Shown here: positions 26,602 through 34,911 of the stretch, piece by piece
Position numbering within the stretch: position 1 is the first letter of the stretch
Layout: each line of letters opens with the position of its first letter
Source: Longimicrobium sp.
GTDB lineage: Bacteria; Gemmatimonadota; Gemmatimonadetes; Longimicrobiales; Longimicrobiaceae
Reading direction: 5' to 3'
Assembly (NCBI RefSeq): GCF_036388275.1
Contig: NZ_DASVSF010000100.1
Span: 62,001-126,000 of the forward strand
DNA: 64,000 nt
The notes under the pieces: generated by a model
Told to the model about the DNA's origin: nothing
Database searches by the model: none
What the model saw: only the letters and a program-made list of their open reading frames with translations
Translations under genes and position numbers: made by a program

Positions 26602-27972
26602 ATGACCGCCGAAACGGCCCACCACAAGGACGAGATCCTGGATCGCCTGGCGAAGAACGCCAACGTGGCGCAGTTCGTCAGCTTCGACCCCGCACTGCAA
26701 CAGCGGCACGCCTGGGTTCACGGGCACGCGCCGAACGTGCGCTTCGGCTCGGCGGAAGACGCGGCGGGCGCAATGCTGGCCGCGGCTCCCGAGCAGTCGG
26801 TCAACATCCGCTCGTTCGAGCCGTACGACCCCAAGAGCCGCGAGTTCGTCTACGGCGTAAAGAACGCCGACGAGGTGGTCGCGCACCTGCGGCGCCTCTC
26901 GGCCCAGGGCCTGTACACCATCGTCAACGAGACGGTGGACGTGAACGACGGCGGAGTTTCGGGCGTCGCCTACGGAAACGTGCTCGAGTTCGCCCCCGGC
27001 GACACGCCTCGGTGCGTGGAAAAGCCGGGAACGGCGGCGCTTCCCCGAGACCTGGCGTACCAGGCTTTCGAGACGGTGTACGGCTTTCACCCGACGCTCC
27101 CGAAGCGGCCGGAACTGCGGGTGGAGTTCAGCATTCATCCCATCCGCCGCGGCGTTCGCCACGACCACACCATCGTCTGGGAAGAGGAGGAGCTGGCGGG
27201 TGGGCCGGAGCAGGCCCATGTGGCATGGCCCAACCTCTGGAGCCGCATGCTGGGCGACAAGGCGTACGGGCTGCTGGTGGCTCACCTGCTCGGGTTCGCC
27301 GTGCCCTTCACGCAGGTGTTCCCGCGGCGGACGGCCCCGTTCTCGTTCGGCCGCGATACGGGGATTTCGGAGCCGTGGATCCGCACGGCCCCGACCGAGC
27401 AGATGCCCGGCAAGTTCACCACCCAGCGCGGCTGGACCGATCCCTTTGCGCTGATGCAGCGCGAAGATCCCGGGGGCACCGCCATCGCGTCGATTCTGGC
27501 CCAGCGCGGCGTGGATGCGCGCTACTCCGGCGCGCTGATCTCGCAGCCGGACGGCGGCGTCCTCGTGGAAGGCGTTTCCGGATTCGGCGATCCGTTCATG
27601 GTGGGCGAGCGCGCCCCGGAAGCGCTGCCGGACGCCGTGACGGCGGACGTGCGGGCCGTGTACGACCGCGCCCACGCCGTTCTCGGCCCGGTGCGGTTCG
27701 AGTGGGTGCATGATGGAACGCAGGTGTGGGTGGTTCAGCTTCACAAGGGACCTAGCGCCTCGCAGGGGCGCGTCATCTTCCCCGGCGAAGCCGCGAGTTG
27801 GCGCAGGTTCGACGTGGCAGAGGGCATCGGCGCGCTGCGCGAGTTGATCGCGGGGGTCGATGGCTCCGGCGACGGCGTGGTGCTCGTCGGGCGCGTGGGC
27901 GTCACCAGCCACTTCGGCGACCTGCTGCGCCGCGCGCGCGTCCCCTCGCGCATCGAGGAGCCCGGAAGTTAA
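26602..27972 (+). CDS. PPDK/PEP-synthase-like ATP-grasp protein with an unrecognised N-terminal domain
   Basis: A 456-residue protein. From about residue 215 it resembles the PPDK/PEP-synthase nucleotide-binding domain: LGDKAYGLLVAHLLGFAVP (Lys220) recalls GGKaanL..aG..VP, LVEGVSGFGDPFMVGERAP recalls the wGLGEavVsG strand, and FEWVHDGTQVWVVQLH recalls iEWa.dg.lyilQaRp. Near the end VGVTSHFGDLLRRARVP resembles the swivelling phosphohistidine motif (His437), but the domain is cut short. Residues 1-205, with NDGGVSGVAYGN, I do not recognise. It is divergent from metH and starts the accessory block 26.6-31.5 kb. Catalytic role and substrate are unknown; the assignment is by eye. Confidence 0.5.
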   Translation: MTAETAHHKDEILDRLAKNANVAQFVSFDPALQQRHAWVHGHAPNVRFGSAEDAAGAMLAAAPEQSVNIRSFEPYDPKSREFVYGVKNADEVVAHLRRLSAQGLYTIVNETVDVNDGGVSGVAYGNVLEFAPGDTPRCVEKPGTAALPRDLAYQAFETVYGFHPTLPKRPELRVEFSIHPIRRGVRHDHTIVWEEEELAGGPEQAHVAWPNLWSRMLGDKAYGLLVAHLLGFAVPFTQVFPRRTAPFSFGRDTGISEPWIRTAPTEQMPGKFTTQRGWTDPFALMQREDPGGTAIASILAQRGVDARYSGALISQPDGGVLVEGVSGFGDPFMVGERAPEALPDAVTADVRAVYDRAHAVLGPVRFEWVHDGTQVWVVQLHKGPSASQGRVIFPGEAASWRRFDVAEGIGALRELIAGVDGSGDGVVLVGRVGVTSHFGDLLRRARVPSRIEEPGS

Positions 27973-28082
27973 CAAGCGAGGAAATCGACTGGTGGTGTCC
28001 ATCTGATGATTCAATTCTCCCCCGGCAGGTTCCGGTGGCCGGTGGCCGGGGGCCTTTCACACGTGCCCCCGCTCATTTCCCC

Positions 28083-30791
28083 ATGTCCACACCTGCCGAG
28101 CGTTCTTCCGACCTTACGTCACCCCCCTCGGAAACTCGCGTCGAAACCAAACCCCGCGAAAATCCCCAGCCTGATACATCTCCTGCGTGGCTCGCCACCT
28201 CGATCGATGTGGCAGGCACTCTGCTGGTGCTGGTGGGCCTCGTCACCTTGGCTTGGTACGCATGGTCTTCTTTTGGCAGCTCCTCCCGCTCGGACAGGCC
28301 TCTACCCGTAACAGCAGCGGCGATAATGGCGGACCCTCTCGTCGGGGTTCCGGCAGGGACTGGATCGCCTAATTCCGTGACACTCGCAGAGGCACTGCGG
28401 CAGTTGCGCGGGCGCGGCGGATTCGAGGCGCCTTCGGCGCTGGTGCTCTCGGGGGATCTGCTCAGGGTTCGTCCTGCTGTGACTACGTCCGATGCACCTC
28501 GAGTGTCAGAATCGGACACCCTGCCCGCCCGTTCCGTAACACAGCAGCCTGCGCCCGACACCGCAGTCATCGATTCGGCAGCGGCAGGGACGGGCAGCGG
28601 CACCGGTGGTTCGCCAGCCGCCGACACGGCCACGACTGTGGTAGGGGTGCCGGGAATGACCGACTCGCTTGTCACCCTGCTGCGGGCGTCTCCGGTGGCG
28701 GACATCTACGTGGTTCCGCGCGACGATTCCGGGCGTGCTGCGCTGGAGATCGTGCGTGATTCGCTGCGTGTTGCGGGAGTTCGGCTTACCGACCTCACGC
28801 TTTGCTACCACTCTGCGGCTTCGGCGCCGGACGGGTGCTGGGCAGAACTTCCGGGCACACGATATTGGCTCGCCGGATTTCCCGCGCTCCCAACGGACAG
28901 CGCGGCAGCCATGCGCATGGTAGACCGCCTTGACTCGCTCGTGGCTCGGGCGCGGGCTCAGCAGCGGCAGGTCGTGCTCGTAGTGGCAGCGCTGCCGCCC
29001 GCCCCGGCGAACCGGCGCGCGCAGCCAGTGGATAGCGCGCGCGACACCGTACGAGGAGCCGTGCTGCGCTCCGCGCAGCAGCGATGGGCCGACATCGCGA
29101 GTTCCGGGACAGTTGCGGCCGTGGTGTCCATGGCGGGGTCGGGCAGGCGCGGGGAGCGTTTCTTCGCCGCACCTTCGTTGGGCGCGCGCGCCGGCATCGC
29201 AGCGCCTTCTCGGGGCTTCATGCTCCTCACCCTTGGGCGTAGCGCCCATCCACACGTGGTTCCGTACGACCCTGCCTCGGCATCGTTCCAGACGCCCACG
29301 CGCGCGTCGCTCACGCCCGGGGGCGGAGAACGCGGCTCCATCCGGCGCTTCGTGGACTGGGTATGGACGCTGGCGGACAGTGATAGGGACTTGGCCGTCG
29401 CCACCGTGTTTGGCATTGCGCTGCTGTTCGCGTTCCTTACCGTAGCGGCCCTCTGGCGAGTACCGGAACCAGGGCGGATTTCCAGCACGACGACAACCAC
29501 TACCGCAAGCAGTACTACGGTCGGCGGCACTACCACAAATGCGACCACCCAGCCCGGGGGGGCGTTGATGTCCGGTGGCATCTTCGAAGGCAACTTGGCC
29601 CGCACCGTCGTCAGCGGGCTCACGGGCATTGCTACCGTCACCATTCTGACGCAGTTCTGGAACCTCTCAGGCGTCAACGCCGAGGCACTGTATGTAGTGG
29701 TCTTCGTCGCCGCTTTCCTGCTGCTACTCGTGGTGATCGCGTTGCTGCGTGCCGCCGTAGAGACGCTCCGGAGCCGAATCGCCAGTTCACCGGTGATCCC
29801 GCGTTGGGAGCGACCTCGGCGTTCCGATGCAGCTTCGAGCTTCGGGTTCCGGCGGCTCGTGATGCAGCGACTAGGGGCATATTGGGCAAGCCGGGCCTGG
29901 CGGTGGCTCCTCACGGTTCGTGAGGGATTTCTCGTGTTCTTCGATACCTTCATGAATGTGGTAATGGGCCGTAGCTACTCCGCGAATGTCGTTTGGGAGG
30001 AGCGGATCGTGGATCTCCAGCGCATGCTGCTGCGCGCGACTGACCGCGTGCGGGAGGAAATCACGACGGCGTTGCAGGAAGCAATCGTTCGCCATTACGG
30101 CCACCTGCAATCCCCTCCGAACGATCCGGAACTCTCCCTGCTGTCTCTGCAGCAGTCGGTCCGCGTGAGCATCAGCGTTCTATCCGATGATCAGCAATCT
30201 GTGTTCTACATCTCGGCGGCGCCGGGGAGCCTCTCCAAAATGTTCACGCAGCAGTCGGTGGCGTGGGTGGCGGCTTATTCGGGCGAGGCGCGCTGGTGGT
30301 TCAGCGATTACAACGAGATCCCGGACTTGGTCTTGTTCGACAACAGCTCCAATGCCCTTCCCGGAGTAGGTGCGGTCAAGCTGCGCATGAGCGAGTACCT
30401 GCAGGCGCGCCGCCAGTCCGACTACAATGCATTCGTCGTAATTCCCATTCCCTGGCGCCGCCGCCATCTGCGCGACGATACCAGGCGCGGGCTCATTCAC
30501 ATTGCTTTCGGCAAAGCCGAGTGGATGCAGAACCTGTGGGGAGGGCTACTGAACCCCGATCCGTATTCGAACGCCGCCCTCGGGGGATCGACCCAAACCG
30601 CGAGCCCACCGGCGCGCGGAGGGGACATCAGCCCATTTACCGATGCGAATTCGGTGCTGGACTCTCGGTTCTTGCAGGACGACGCATTGCGTGCAGTCCT
30701 TTTCCAATCAGTGAATGTACTAGCGGAACTCGTCTCCGAGTTCGACCAGACCGTGTACGAGTCACGGCTGCGCAAGCAGCGAGGCAGTTGA
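28083..30791 (+). CDS. Large four-TM protein with extracytoplasmic and possible GAF-like C-terminal domains
   Basis: A 902-residue protein I do not recognise as a family. TM1 is near residues 41-62. A long, probably periplasmic region of about 370 residues follows, with a Ser/Thr/Pro/Ala linker and a domain containing DIYVVPRDDSGRAALEIVRD and VVLVVAALPPAP. TM2 is near 437-458, then a Thr-rich linker (TTTTTTASSTT), TM3 near 504-527 and TM4 near 535-556. The roughly 345-residue cytosolic end has helices (VWEERIVDLQRMLLRATD), then a mixed alpha/beta domain (VRVSISVLSDDQQSVFYIS and FVVIPIPWRRR) that resembles a GAF-type sensor. Codon use is less GC-biased than the neighbours, suggesting transfer. 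Start ATG 28083 has no clear ribosome-binding site. Confidence 0.6.
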   Translation: MSTPAERSSDLTSPPSETRVETKPRENPQPDTSPAWLATSIDVAGTLLVLVGLVTLAWYAWSSFGSSSRSDRPLPVTAAAIMADPLVGVPAGTGSPNSVTLAEALRQLRGRGGFEAPSALVLSGDLLRVRPAVTTSDAPRVSESDTLPARSVTQQPAPDTAVIDSAAAGTGSGTGGSPAADTATTVVGVPGMTDSLVTLLRASPVADIYVVPRDDSGRAALEIVRDSLRVAGVRLTDLTLCYHSAASAPDGCWAELPGTRYWLAGFPALPTDSAAAMRMVDRLDSLVARARAQQRQVVLVVAALPPAPANRRAQPVDSARDTVRGAVLRSAQQRWADIASSGTVAAVVSMAGSGRRGERFFAAPSLGARAGIAAPSRGFMLLTLGRSAHPHVVPYDPASASFQTPTRASLTPGGGERGSIRRFVDWVWTLADSDRDLAVATVFGIALLFAFLTVAALWRVPEPGRISSTTTTTTASSTTVGGTTTNATTQPGGALMSGGIFEGNLARTVVSGLTGIATVTILTQFWNLSGVNAEALYVVVFVAAFLLLLVVIALLRAAVETLRSRIASSPVIPRWERPRRSDAASSFGFRRLVMQRLGAYWASRAWRWLLTVREGFLVFFDTFMNVVMGRSYSANVVWEERIVDLQRMLLRATDRVREEITTALQEAIVRHYGHLQSPPNDPELSLLSLQQSVRVSISVLSDDQQSVFYISAAPGSLSKMFTQQSVAWVAAYSGEARWWFSDYNEIPDLVLFDNSSNALPGVGAVKLRMSEYLQARRQSDYNAFVVIPIPWRRRHLRDDTRRGLIHIAFGKAEWMQNLWGGLLNPDPYSNAALGGSTQTASPPARGGDISPFTDANSVLDSRFLQDDALRAVLFQSVNVLAELVSEFDQTVYESRLRKQRGS

Positions 30792-30856
30792 TCCGTCGTG
30801 GTCGCGGGTGCATACTTCGGTCATGCATTGAGGACTGAACCCGCACGCCGGAGCCG

Positions 30857-31495
30857 ATGACCAGCGAGTACGAAGTAGATGTCCGATCCCGGCGATACGA
30901 CCGCCTGCACAGCGAAGAAGTGGCGATCGCGTTCAGCGCGCTGGATTGTGCGCTTAACGGCGAGAAGGGGATCTACGCCAGCAGCGAGCTGACGACGGGC
31001 CGCCGCGCGTACGACCTGGCGCGAGAGCACCGCGCGGGAAGCATGCAGGAGCTTCGCGAGATGCTGGGCGACGAGCCTCATCGAGCCCTGATCTTCGACC
31101 GCAACTGCGACGAGGCCAGCGCCTTCGCCCGGCGGCTGCGGGAGGAGCTGGGCGGGGCCGAGATGGTGATCACCCCGGCACCGTTCACGGCGCCCGGGTG
31201 GAGCCAGGCGGAGTACCTTCACTTCTGGGAAACCCTGATCCGCACGCGCGTGAAGGCGGTGTACTTCAACCAGGCCTGGCAGTACAGCAACGGCTGCACT
31301 TTCGAGTTCGCCGTTGCCTGCGAGGCGGGAGTTGCATGCTTCGACGCCAGCCACCAGCCCCTGCCGCTGGAGCGCGGCATCGAACTGGTTGAGAACGCCA
31401 TCCGGGAGCTGGAAAGCGTCAGCGTGGAGGTGCCGCGGCTGCGGCTGAACCTGGAGCGCCTGCAAGCCACCGTGGACTACGCACCCGTGACGTAA
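30857..31495 (+). CDS. Nucleoside 2-deoxyribosyltransferase-like (DUF4406-like) protein
   Basis: A 212-residue soluble protein. The segment from residue about 85 (RALIFDRNCDEASAFARRL, EMVITPAPF, then YLHFWETLIRTRVKAVYFN and AWQYSNGCTFEFAVACEAG) follows the pattern of nucleoside 2-deoxyribosyltransferases and related nucleotide-binding folds: VinP, a D/K-AVY strand, W..S.G..E..A helix. The Glu in the TFEFAVA helix is in the position of the conserved ligand-binding or catalytic Glu. Residues 1-80 contain an ELTTGRRAYDLAREHRAGS segment. It lies 65 bases after the four-TM protein on the same strand. Enzyme activity is not proven; nucleotide-signal or base-exchange roles are inference. Confidence 0.5.
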   Translation: MTSEYEVDVRSRRYDRLHSEEVAIAFSALDCALNGEKGIYASSELTTGRRAYDLAREHRAGSMQELREMLGDEPHRALIFDRNCDEASAFARRLREELGGAEMVITPAPFTAPGWSQAEYLHFWETLIRTRVKAVYFNQAWQYSNGCTFEFAVACEAGVACFDASHQPLPLERGIELVENAIRELESVSVEVPRLRLNLERLQATVDYAPVT

Positions 31496-31524
31496 ACGTT
31501 CGTCTACGATTCTGGATTCTACAC

Positions 31525-31555
31525 AGCCCCGCCACTCTCATGGAGCGGCGGGGCT
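31525..31555. terminator. Hairpin between convergent genes
   Basis: Stem AGCCCCGCC / GGCGGGGCT separated by 13 bases, lying between the convergent deoxyribosyltransferase-like and REH-repeat genes. No U-run follows on either strand, so it is only a probable bidirectional terminator. Confidence 0.45.
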
Positions 31556-31613
31556 GCATTCGTCATTGCCTGAAGGACGGGCTGGGCCGTCCATCTGCGC
31601 CTGGGCGGCGGGC

Positions 31614-32171
31614 TCAGGCGGGGATGCGGCGCTGCTCCTGCTCGCGCTCGCGGCGGTCCTCGCGCCGATCGCGCACGTCTTCCCGGCGGTCGCGGCGGTC
31701 CTCCACGCGGTCGCGCACATCCTCGCGGCGGTCGCGGGCGCGGCGCACGGCGCGCTCCCTGTGTGCGCGGGCGGCATCGCCGTGGACTGCGCGCTCCCGG
31801 TGGGCGCGCGCATGCTCGCGCTGCCGCACCGCGTGCTCGCGGACGCGGGCCGTGTGCTCACCCCGCCGCGCAGCATGCTCGCGGACGCGGAGGCCGTGTG
31901 CACGCTGACGGGCGCCATGCTCGCGCATGCGGACGGCGTGCTCCCGCTGCCGCGCCGCGTGCTCGCGCATTCGATGGGCGTGCTCCCGCTGGCGAACGGC
32001 GTGCTCGCGGTGGGCGCGTCCGACCGCGTGGCGCGCTCGTGCGTGCTCCCGGTGAACCGCACGTTCCCGCTCGGCACGCACCTCGGGCGTCTGCGGGGGC
32101 GCCACCACCTGCGCGGCGAGGGAGGCCGGCGCCATCGCCAGTGCCAGGGCCAGCAGCCACTTCGTCTTCAT
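31614..32171 (-). CDS. Exported Arg-Glu-His heptad-repeat protein
   Basis: A 185-residue protein with a signal peptide (MKTKWLLALALAMAP, cleavage after SLAAQ). The rest is almost wholly Arg, Glu, His, Ala, Val and Asp. About ten degenerate seven-residue repeats of the form REHAVRQ (for example HAARQREHAVRMREHGARQ) are followed by DRREDVRDR repeats. It should form a long charged helix. The His content suggests metal binding, and the mixed charge suggests binding of polyanions or a filamentous spacer. The start is ATG 32171 with GGAG upstream; an upstream ATG at 32216 lacks support. The repeat is also visible in the DNA as a 21-base period. Family unknown. Confidence 0.65.
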   Translation of the reverse strand: MKTKWLLALALAMAPASLAAQVVAPPQTPEVRAERERAVHREHARARHAVGRAHREHAVRQREHAHRMREHAARQREHAVRMREHGARQRAHGLRVREHAARRGEHTARVREHAVRQREHARAHRERAVHGDAARAHRERAVRRARDRREDVRDRVEDRRDRREDVRDRREDRREREQEQRRIPA

Positions 32172-32264
32172 GGTTTCCACTCCAGGGAGAGGGAGGTGTC
32201 TTGGGGATGCGTTCATGCCCGCATTCCAGAGTACAGCCCCGCACGCCGGAGCGTTGGGCGGCTC

Positions 32265-33017
32265 TCAGCCGGCGGCCAGCGTGCCCTGCAGCCGCTTGCG
32301 CGCGCGCCCTGCGAGCGTGCCGTTGATCCACATCGCCGGGCCGATCAGCCAGTACGCCATCCCCGCCATGAACGGCCCAAACCCGCCCCCGAACAGCGCC
32401 AGCATGATCGACGCGCACCCGATCCCCACGTTCAGCATGCTCTCGCGCACCGTGGTGACGGTGTCGAACTGCTCCACCGGATCCAGCTCCAGCGCCTCGC
32501 GCATGCGGTACGCGTGAAGGTGAAGCAGGGCGAAGATCAGGAACACCGCCACGTATCCGCCGCTGAACACCACCATCAGCATGGGCCACTGGTCGTGGGT
32601 CAGCACAGGATCGCCGCCTGCCGACACGGCCTGCCACGGCGCGGAGCCGGTGAACATCCCGAGGACGATGGTGAAGACGAACTTCAGCGGATACACGAAG
32701 AAGACGATGACGAACAGCAGCGCGGCGTTCAGCACCATCGTCACGCCATCGTTCAGGCCGTAGCGGCGAAAGAAGCGGTACTGGTTCCACCACACCAGGA
32801 ACAACAGCGCGAAGCACGCGGCGAACGAACCGAACCCGCGCATCACCTCGAACAGCTGCGTGGCCGTCCGCGGCACCTCCAGCGACACCACCAGCAGCGT
32901 GATGGCGAAGCCGAACACCGCGTCGCTCAGCCCCTCCAGCCGCGACACTTCCCTGCCCCGCGGACGAAATCCGTGAGTTTGGGTCTGCTGCGCGGCCATC
33001 AGGCGGGATCGGATCAT
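32265..33017 (-). CDS. TMEM175-family potassium channel-like protein
   Basis: A 250-residue membrane protein with about six TM segments. TM1 carries the family signature in LEGLSDAVFGFAITLLVVSL (the FSD..fa...T motif, here LSD), followed by VP. Bacterial TMEM175 (DUF1211) proteins form tetrameric K+-permeable channels. Other TM segments include CFALLFLVWWNQYRFF, VLNAALLFVIVFFVYP, FSGGYVAVFLIFALLHLHA and a C-terminal pair. ATG 32999 is an alternative start. The first Phe of the FSD motif is Leu, so selectivity is uncertain. It lies between the repeat protein and pepP on the same strand. Confidence 0.8.
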   Translation of the reverse strand: MIRSRLMAAQQTQTHGFRPRGREVSRLEGLSDAVFGFAITLLVVSLEVPRTATQLFEVMRGFGSFAACFALLFLVWWNQYRFFRRYGLNDGVTMVLNAALLFVIVFFVYPLKFVFTIVLGMFTGSAPWQAVSAGGDPVLTHDQWPMLMVVFSGGYVAVFLIFALLHLHAYRMREALELDPVEQFDTVTTVRESMLNVGIGCASIMLALFGGGFGPFMAGMAYWLIGPAMWINGTLAGRARKRLQGTLAAG

Positions 33018-33062
33018 CGGCGGAGAAGATGTGAGGAGGGATGGGGAGAGACTGGCGGGCGG

Positions 33063-34412
33063 TCACTCGCCCAGGCAGATGCGCTCCACTTCATCGGCGT
33101 CGAGGGGCACGCCGCGGGTAAGGATCTCGTTGCCGTCCACCGTCACCAGCACGTCGTCTTCCAGGCGGATGCCGATGCCGCGCAGCTCTTCCGGGACGTC
33201 GTCCGCGTCGGCGGGGATGTAGAGGCCGGGCTCCACGGTCAGCACCATCCCGGGCTGAAGGTCGACGGACTCGCCGGCGCTGTCGCGGTACATGCCCACG
33301 TCGTGCACGTCCATCCCCAGCCAGTGCGACGTCTGGTGCATGTAGAATCGCTTGAACGCCTCCGACTCGATCAGCGCGTCCACCTCTCCCGTCAGCAGCC
33401 CCAGGTCCACCATCCCCTGCACCAGCACGCGGCGCGCCGCCTCGTGCACGCCGCTGAACGGGGCGCCGGGGTGGATGGCGCCGATCGCCGCATCCAGCGA
33501 GGCCCGCACGATGTCGTACACCCGGCGCTGCGGGGCGGAAAAGCGGCCCGACGCGGGAAAGGTGCGGGTGATGTCGGAGCAGTACATTCCCACCTCCGCG
33601 CCGGAATCCACCAGCACGAGGTCGCCCTCTTCGATGCGGCGCGAGTTGGCGTGGTAGTGCAGCGTCGTCGCGTTCGCGCCCGAGCCGACGATGGCGGGAA
33701 AGGCCGTCCCACACTCCGCACCGGCGGACCGATACGTGTGGTCGAGCAGGGCCTGCAGCTCCCACTCGCCCACGCCGGGGCGCCCGGCCCGCATGACGGC
33801 CAGGTGTCCCCGCGCAGCCAGGTCCGCCGCCGTGCGCATCAGCGCGATCTCTTCGGGCTCCTTCACCAGGCGCATGGCGTCCAGGACTGAGCCCGGGTCG
33901 CGAACGTCCACTGGGCCCTTGCCGGCGCGCGGGCGCGTGCCTCGGAAGCCGGCGACCAGCCGCAGCACCCGCATCTCCAGGTCGCCGGCCAAGCCCGTGA
34001 GCGAGAACCACACGGCGTCCGCGGGCTCCAGCAGCTTCTTCAGGTGCTCGTCCAGCTGCTCGATGGGGTACGCGGCGTCTGCCCCGAAGCGTTCGCGCGC
34101 GCCCTCCACGCCGGCGCGGGCGCCGTTCCACACTTCGCGCTCCGGGTCGCGCGGGCGAACGAACAGCGTCAGCCGGTGCTCGGCGTCGTGCGGCGTGAGG
34201 ACGGCGACGGCCCCGGGCTCCGGAAAGCCGGTCAGGTAGTGGAAGTCGCTGCCCTGGCGATAGGGGATCTCGGTGTCGCGCGACTTCAGCAGCTCGGGGC
34301 CGGCGGGCAGCACCGCTACCCCCTCGCCAATGGCGGCCAGGAACCGCTCGCGGCGGTGGCGATACGTGTCGGCGGAAAGGCTGGGCCGGACAGCGGCAGC
34401 CGGGTCGCTCAT
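33063..34412 (-). CDS. pepP: Xaa-Pro aminopeptidase (M24B)
   Basis: A 449-residue cytosolic aminopeptidase that removes an N-terminal residue before proline. The N-terminal AMP_N domain (RRERFLAAIGEGVAVLPAG, QGSDFHYLTGFPEP) precedes the pita-bread domain. Metal ligands are visible as DSGAEVGMYCSDITRTFP (two Asp), HQTSHWLGMDVHDVG (His), LTVEPGLYIP (Glu) and GIRLEDDVLV (Glu). The start is ATG 34412 (MSDPAAAVR); a longer frame upstream is not homologous. The spacer 34413-34725 on the far side belongs to the divergent RiPP precursor gene. Confidence 0.92.
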   Translation of the reverse strand: MSDPAAAVRPSLSADTYRHRRERFLAAIGEGVAVLPAGPELLKSRDTEIPYRQGSDFHYLTGFPEPGAVAVLTPHDAEHRLTLFVRPRDPEREVWNGARAGVEGARERFGADAAYPIEQLDEHLKKLLEPADAVWFSLTGLAGDLEMRVLRLVAGFRGTRPRAGKGPVDVRDPGSVLDAMRLVKEPEEIALMRTAADLAARGHLAVMRAGRPGVGEWELQALLDHTYRSAGAECGTAFPAIVGSGANATTLHYHANSRRIEEGDLVLVDSGAEVGMYCSDITRTFPASGRFSAPQRRVYDIVRASLDAAIGAIHPGAPFSGVHEAARRVLVQGMVDLGLLTGEVDALIESEAFKRFYMHQTSHWLGMDVHDVGMYRDSAGESVDLQPGMVLTVEPGLYIPADADDVPEELRGIGIRLEDDVLVTVDGNEILTRGVPLDADEVERICLGE

Positions 34413-34656
34413 GCGGGAAGGATCCGAGGATGATGGCGGCCGCGGCGGCGGCGCTGGGCCGCACAGCATAGGCCGGGCGCGGGATGCCCGCAACCTCGGC
34501 GGGCGGCTCCGGCCGCGGGTCGCCACGCCCTGCGTCCAGCCGTCGTGGCGGATGACGCGATCCCTTGTTTGGGGCCATACCGGAGAGGCAGAAACACCTG
34601 ACGGCATGCGACGTGCGGCCTCCGCCGCGCCATTCCCATCCGGAGCGCGACGTTTT

Positions 34657-34672
34657 GTGATCGCGCCATCAC
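34657..34672. promoter_or_regulatory. Palindrome upstream of the RiPP precursor, possible operator
   Basis: GTGAT, six bases, ATCAC: a perfect inverted repeat about 54 bases before the precursor ATG. It resembles a regulator site, but the spacing differs from the classic CRP site. No strong -35/-10 pair is visible in the surrounding 313-base spacer (34413-34725). Confidence 0.35.
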
Positions 34673-34725
34673 GGGCCACGTGGCGAGCGTTTCGCCGCGG
34701 AACCATAGCAATCAGGAGAAACTCC

Positions 34726-34893
34726 ATGCAGAAGATCAAGCTCGACATCGAAGCTCTGGACGTGCAGACCTTCCAGGTGACGCCGGACGCCGACACGGGC
34801 AGCCGTGGGACCGTGCAGGCGCACCAGGCCCCCACGCTGCCCGTGCAGGACTGCTTCCGTTCCGTCTTCCCCACCTGCGGAATCTACTGCTGA
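34726..34893 (+). CDS. RiPP precursor, pinensin-like (lanthipeptide-type leader)
   Basis: A 55-residue peptide with a strong ribosome-binding site (AGGAG seven bases before ATG 34726) and its own terminator. The leader MQKIKLDIEALDVQTFQVTP followed by RGTV resembles the leader of pinensin-family lanthipeptides (LxLDxLxVxTFxT, then a RGTV box). The C-terminal core after QAH ends in DCFRSVFPTCGIYC, with Cys43, Cys51, Cys55 and Ser46, Thr50 as possible dehydration or thioether sites. No dehydratase, cyclase, protease or transporter gene is nearby, so any modification enzymes act in trans. The assignment is by pattern recognition of the leader; the mature product is unknown. Confidence 0.65.
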   Translation: MQKIKLDIEALDVQTFQVTPDADTGSRGTVQAHQAPTLPVQDCFRSVFPTCGIYC

Positions 34894-34911
34894 CCGTCTG
34901 AAGGCGGAGAT

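Noticed and set aside
28083..28085. Extending the four-TM protein upstream of ATG 28083
   Set aside because: The upstream frame overlaps the end of the PPDK-like gene and has no protein-like composition; TM1 is intact from ATG 28083.
34657..34672. CRP-type binding site
   Set aside because: The half-sites TGTGA and TCACG are eight bases apart, not six, so it is only described as a palindrome, not assigned to CRP.
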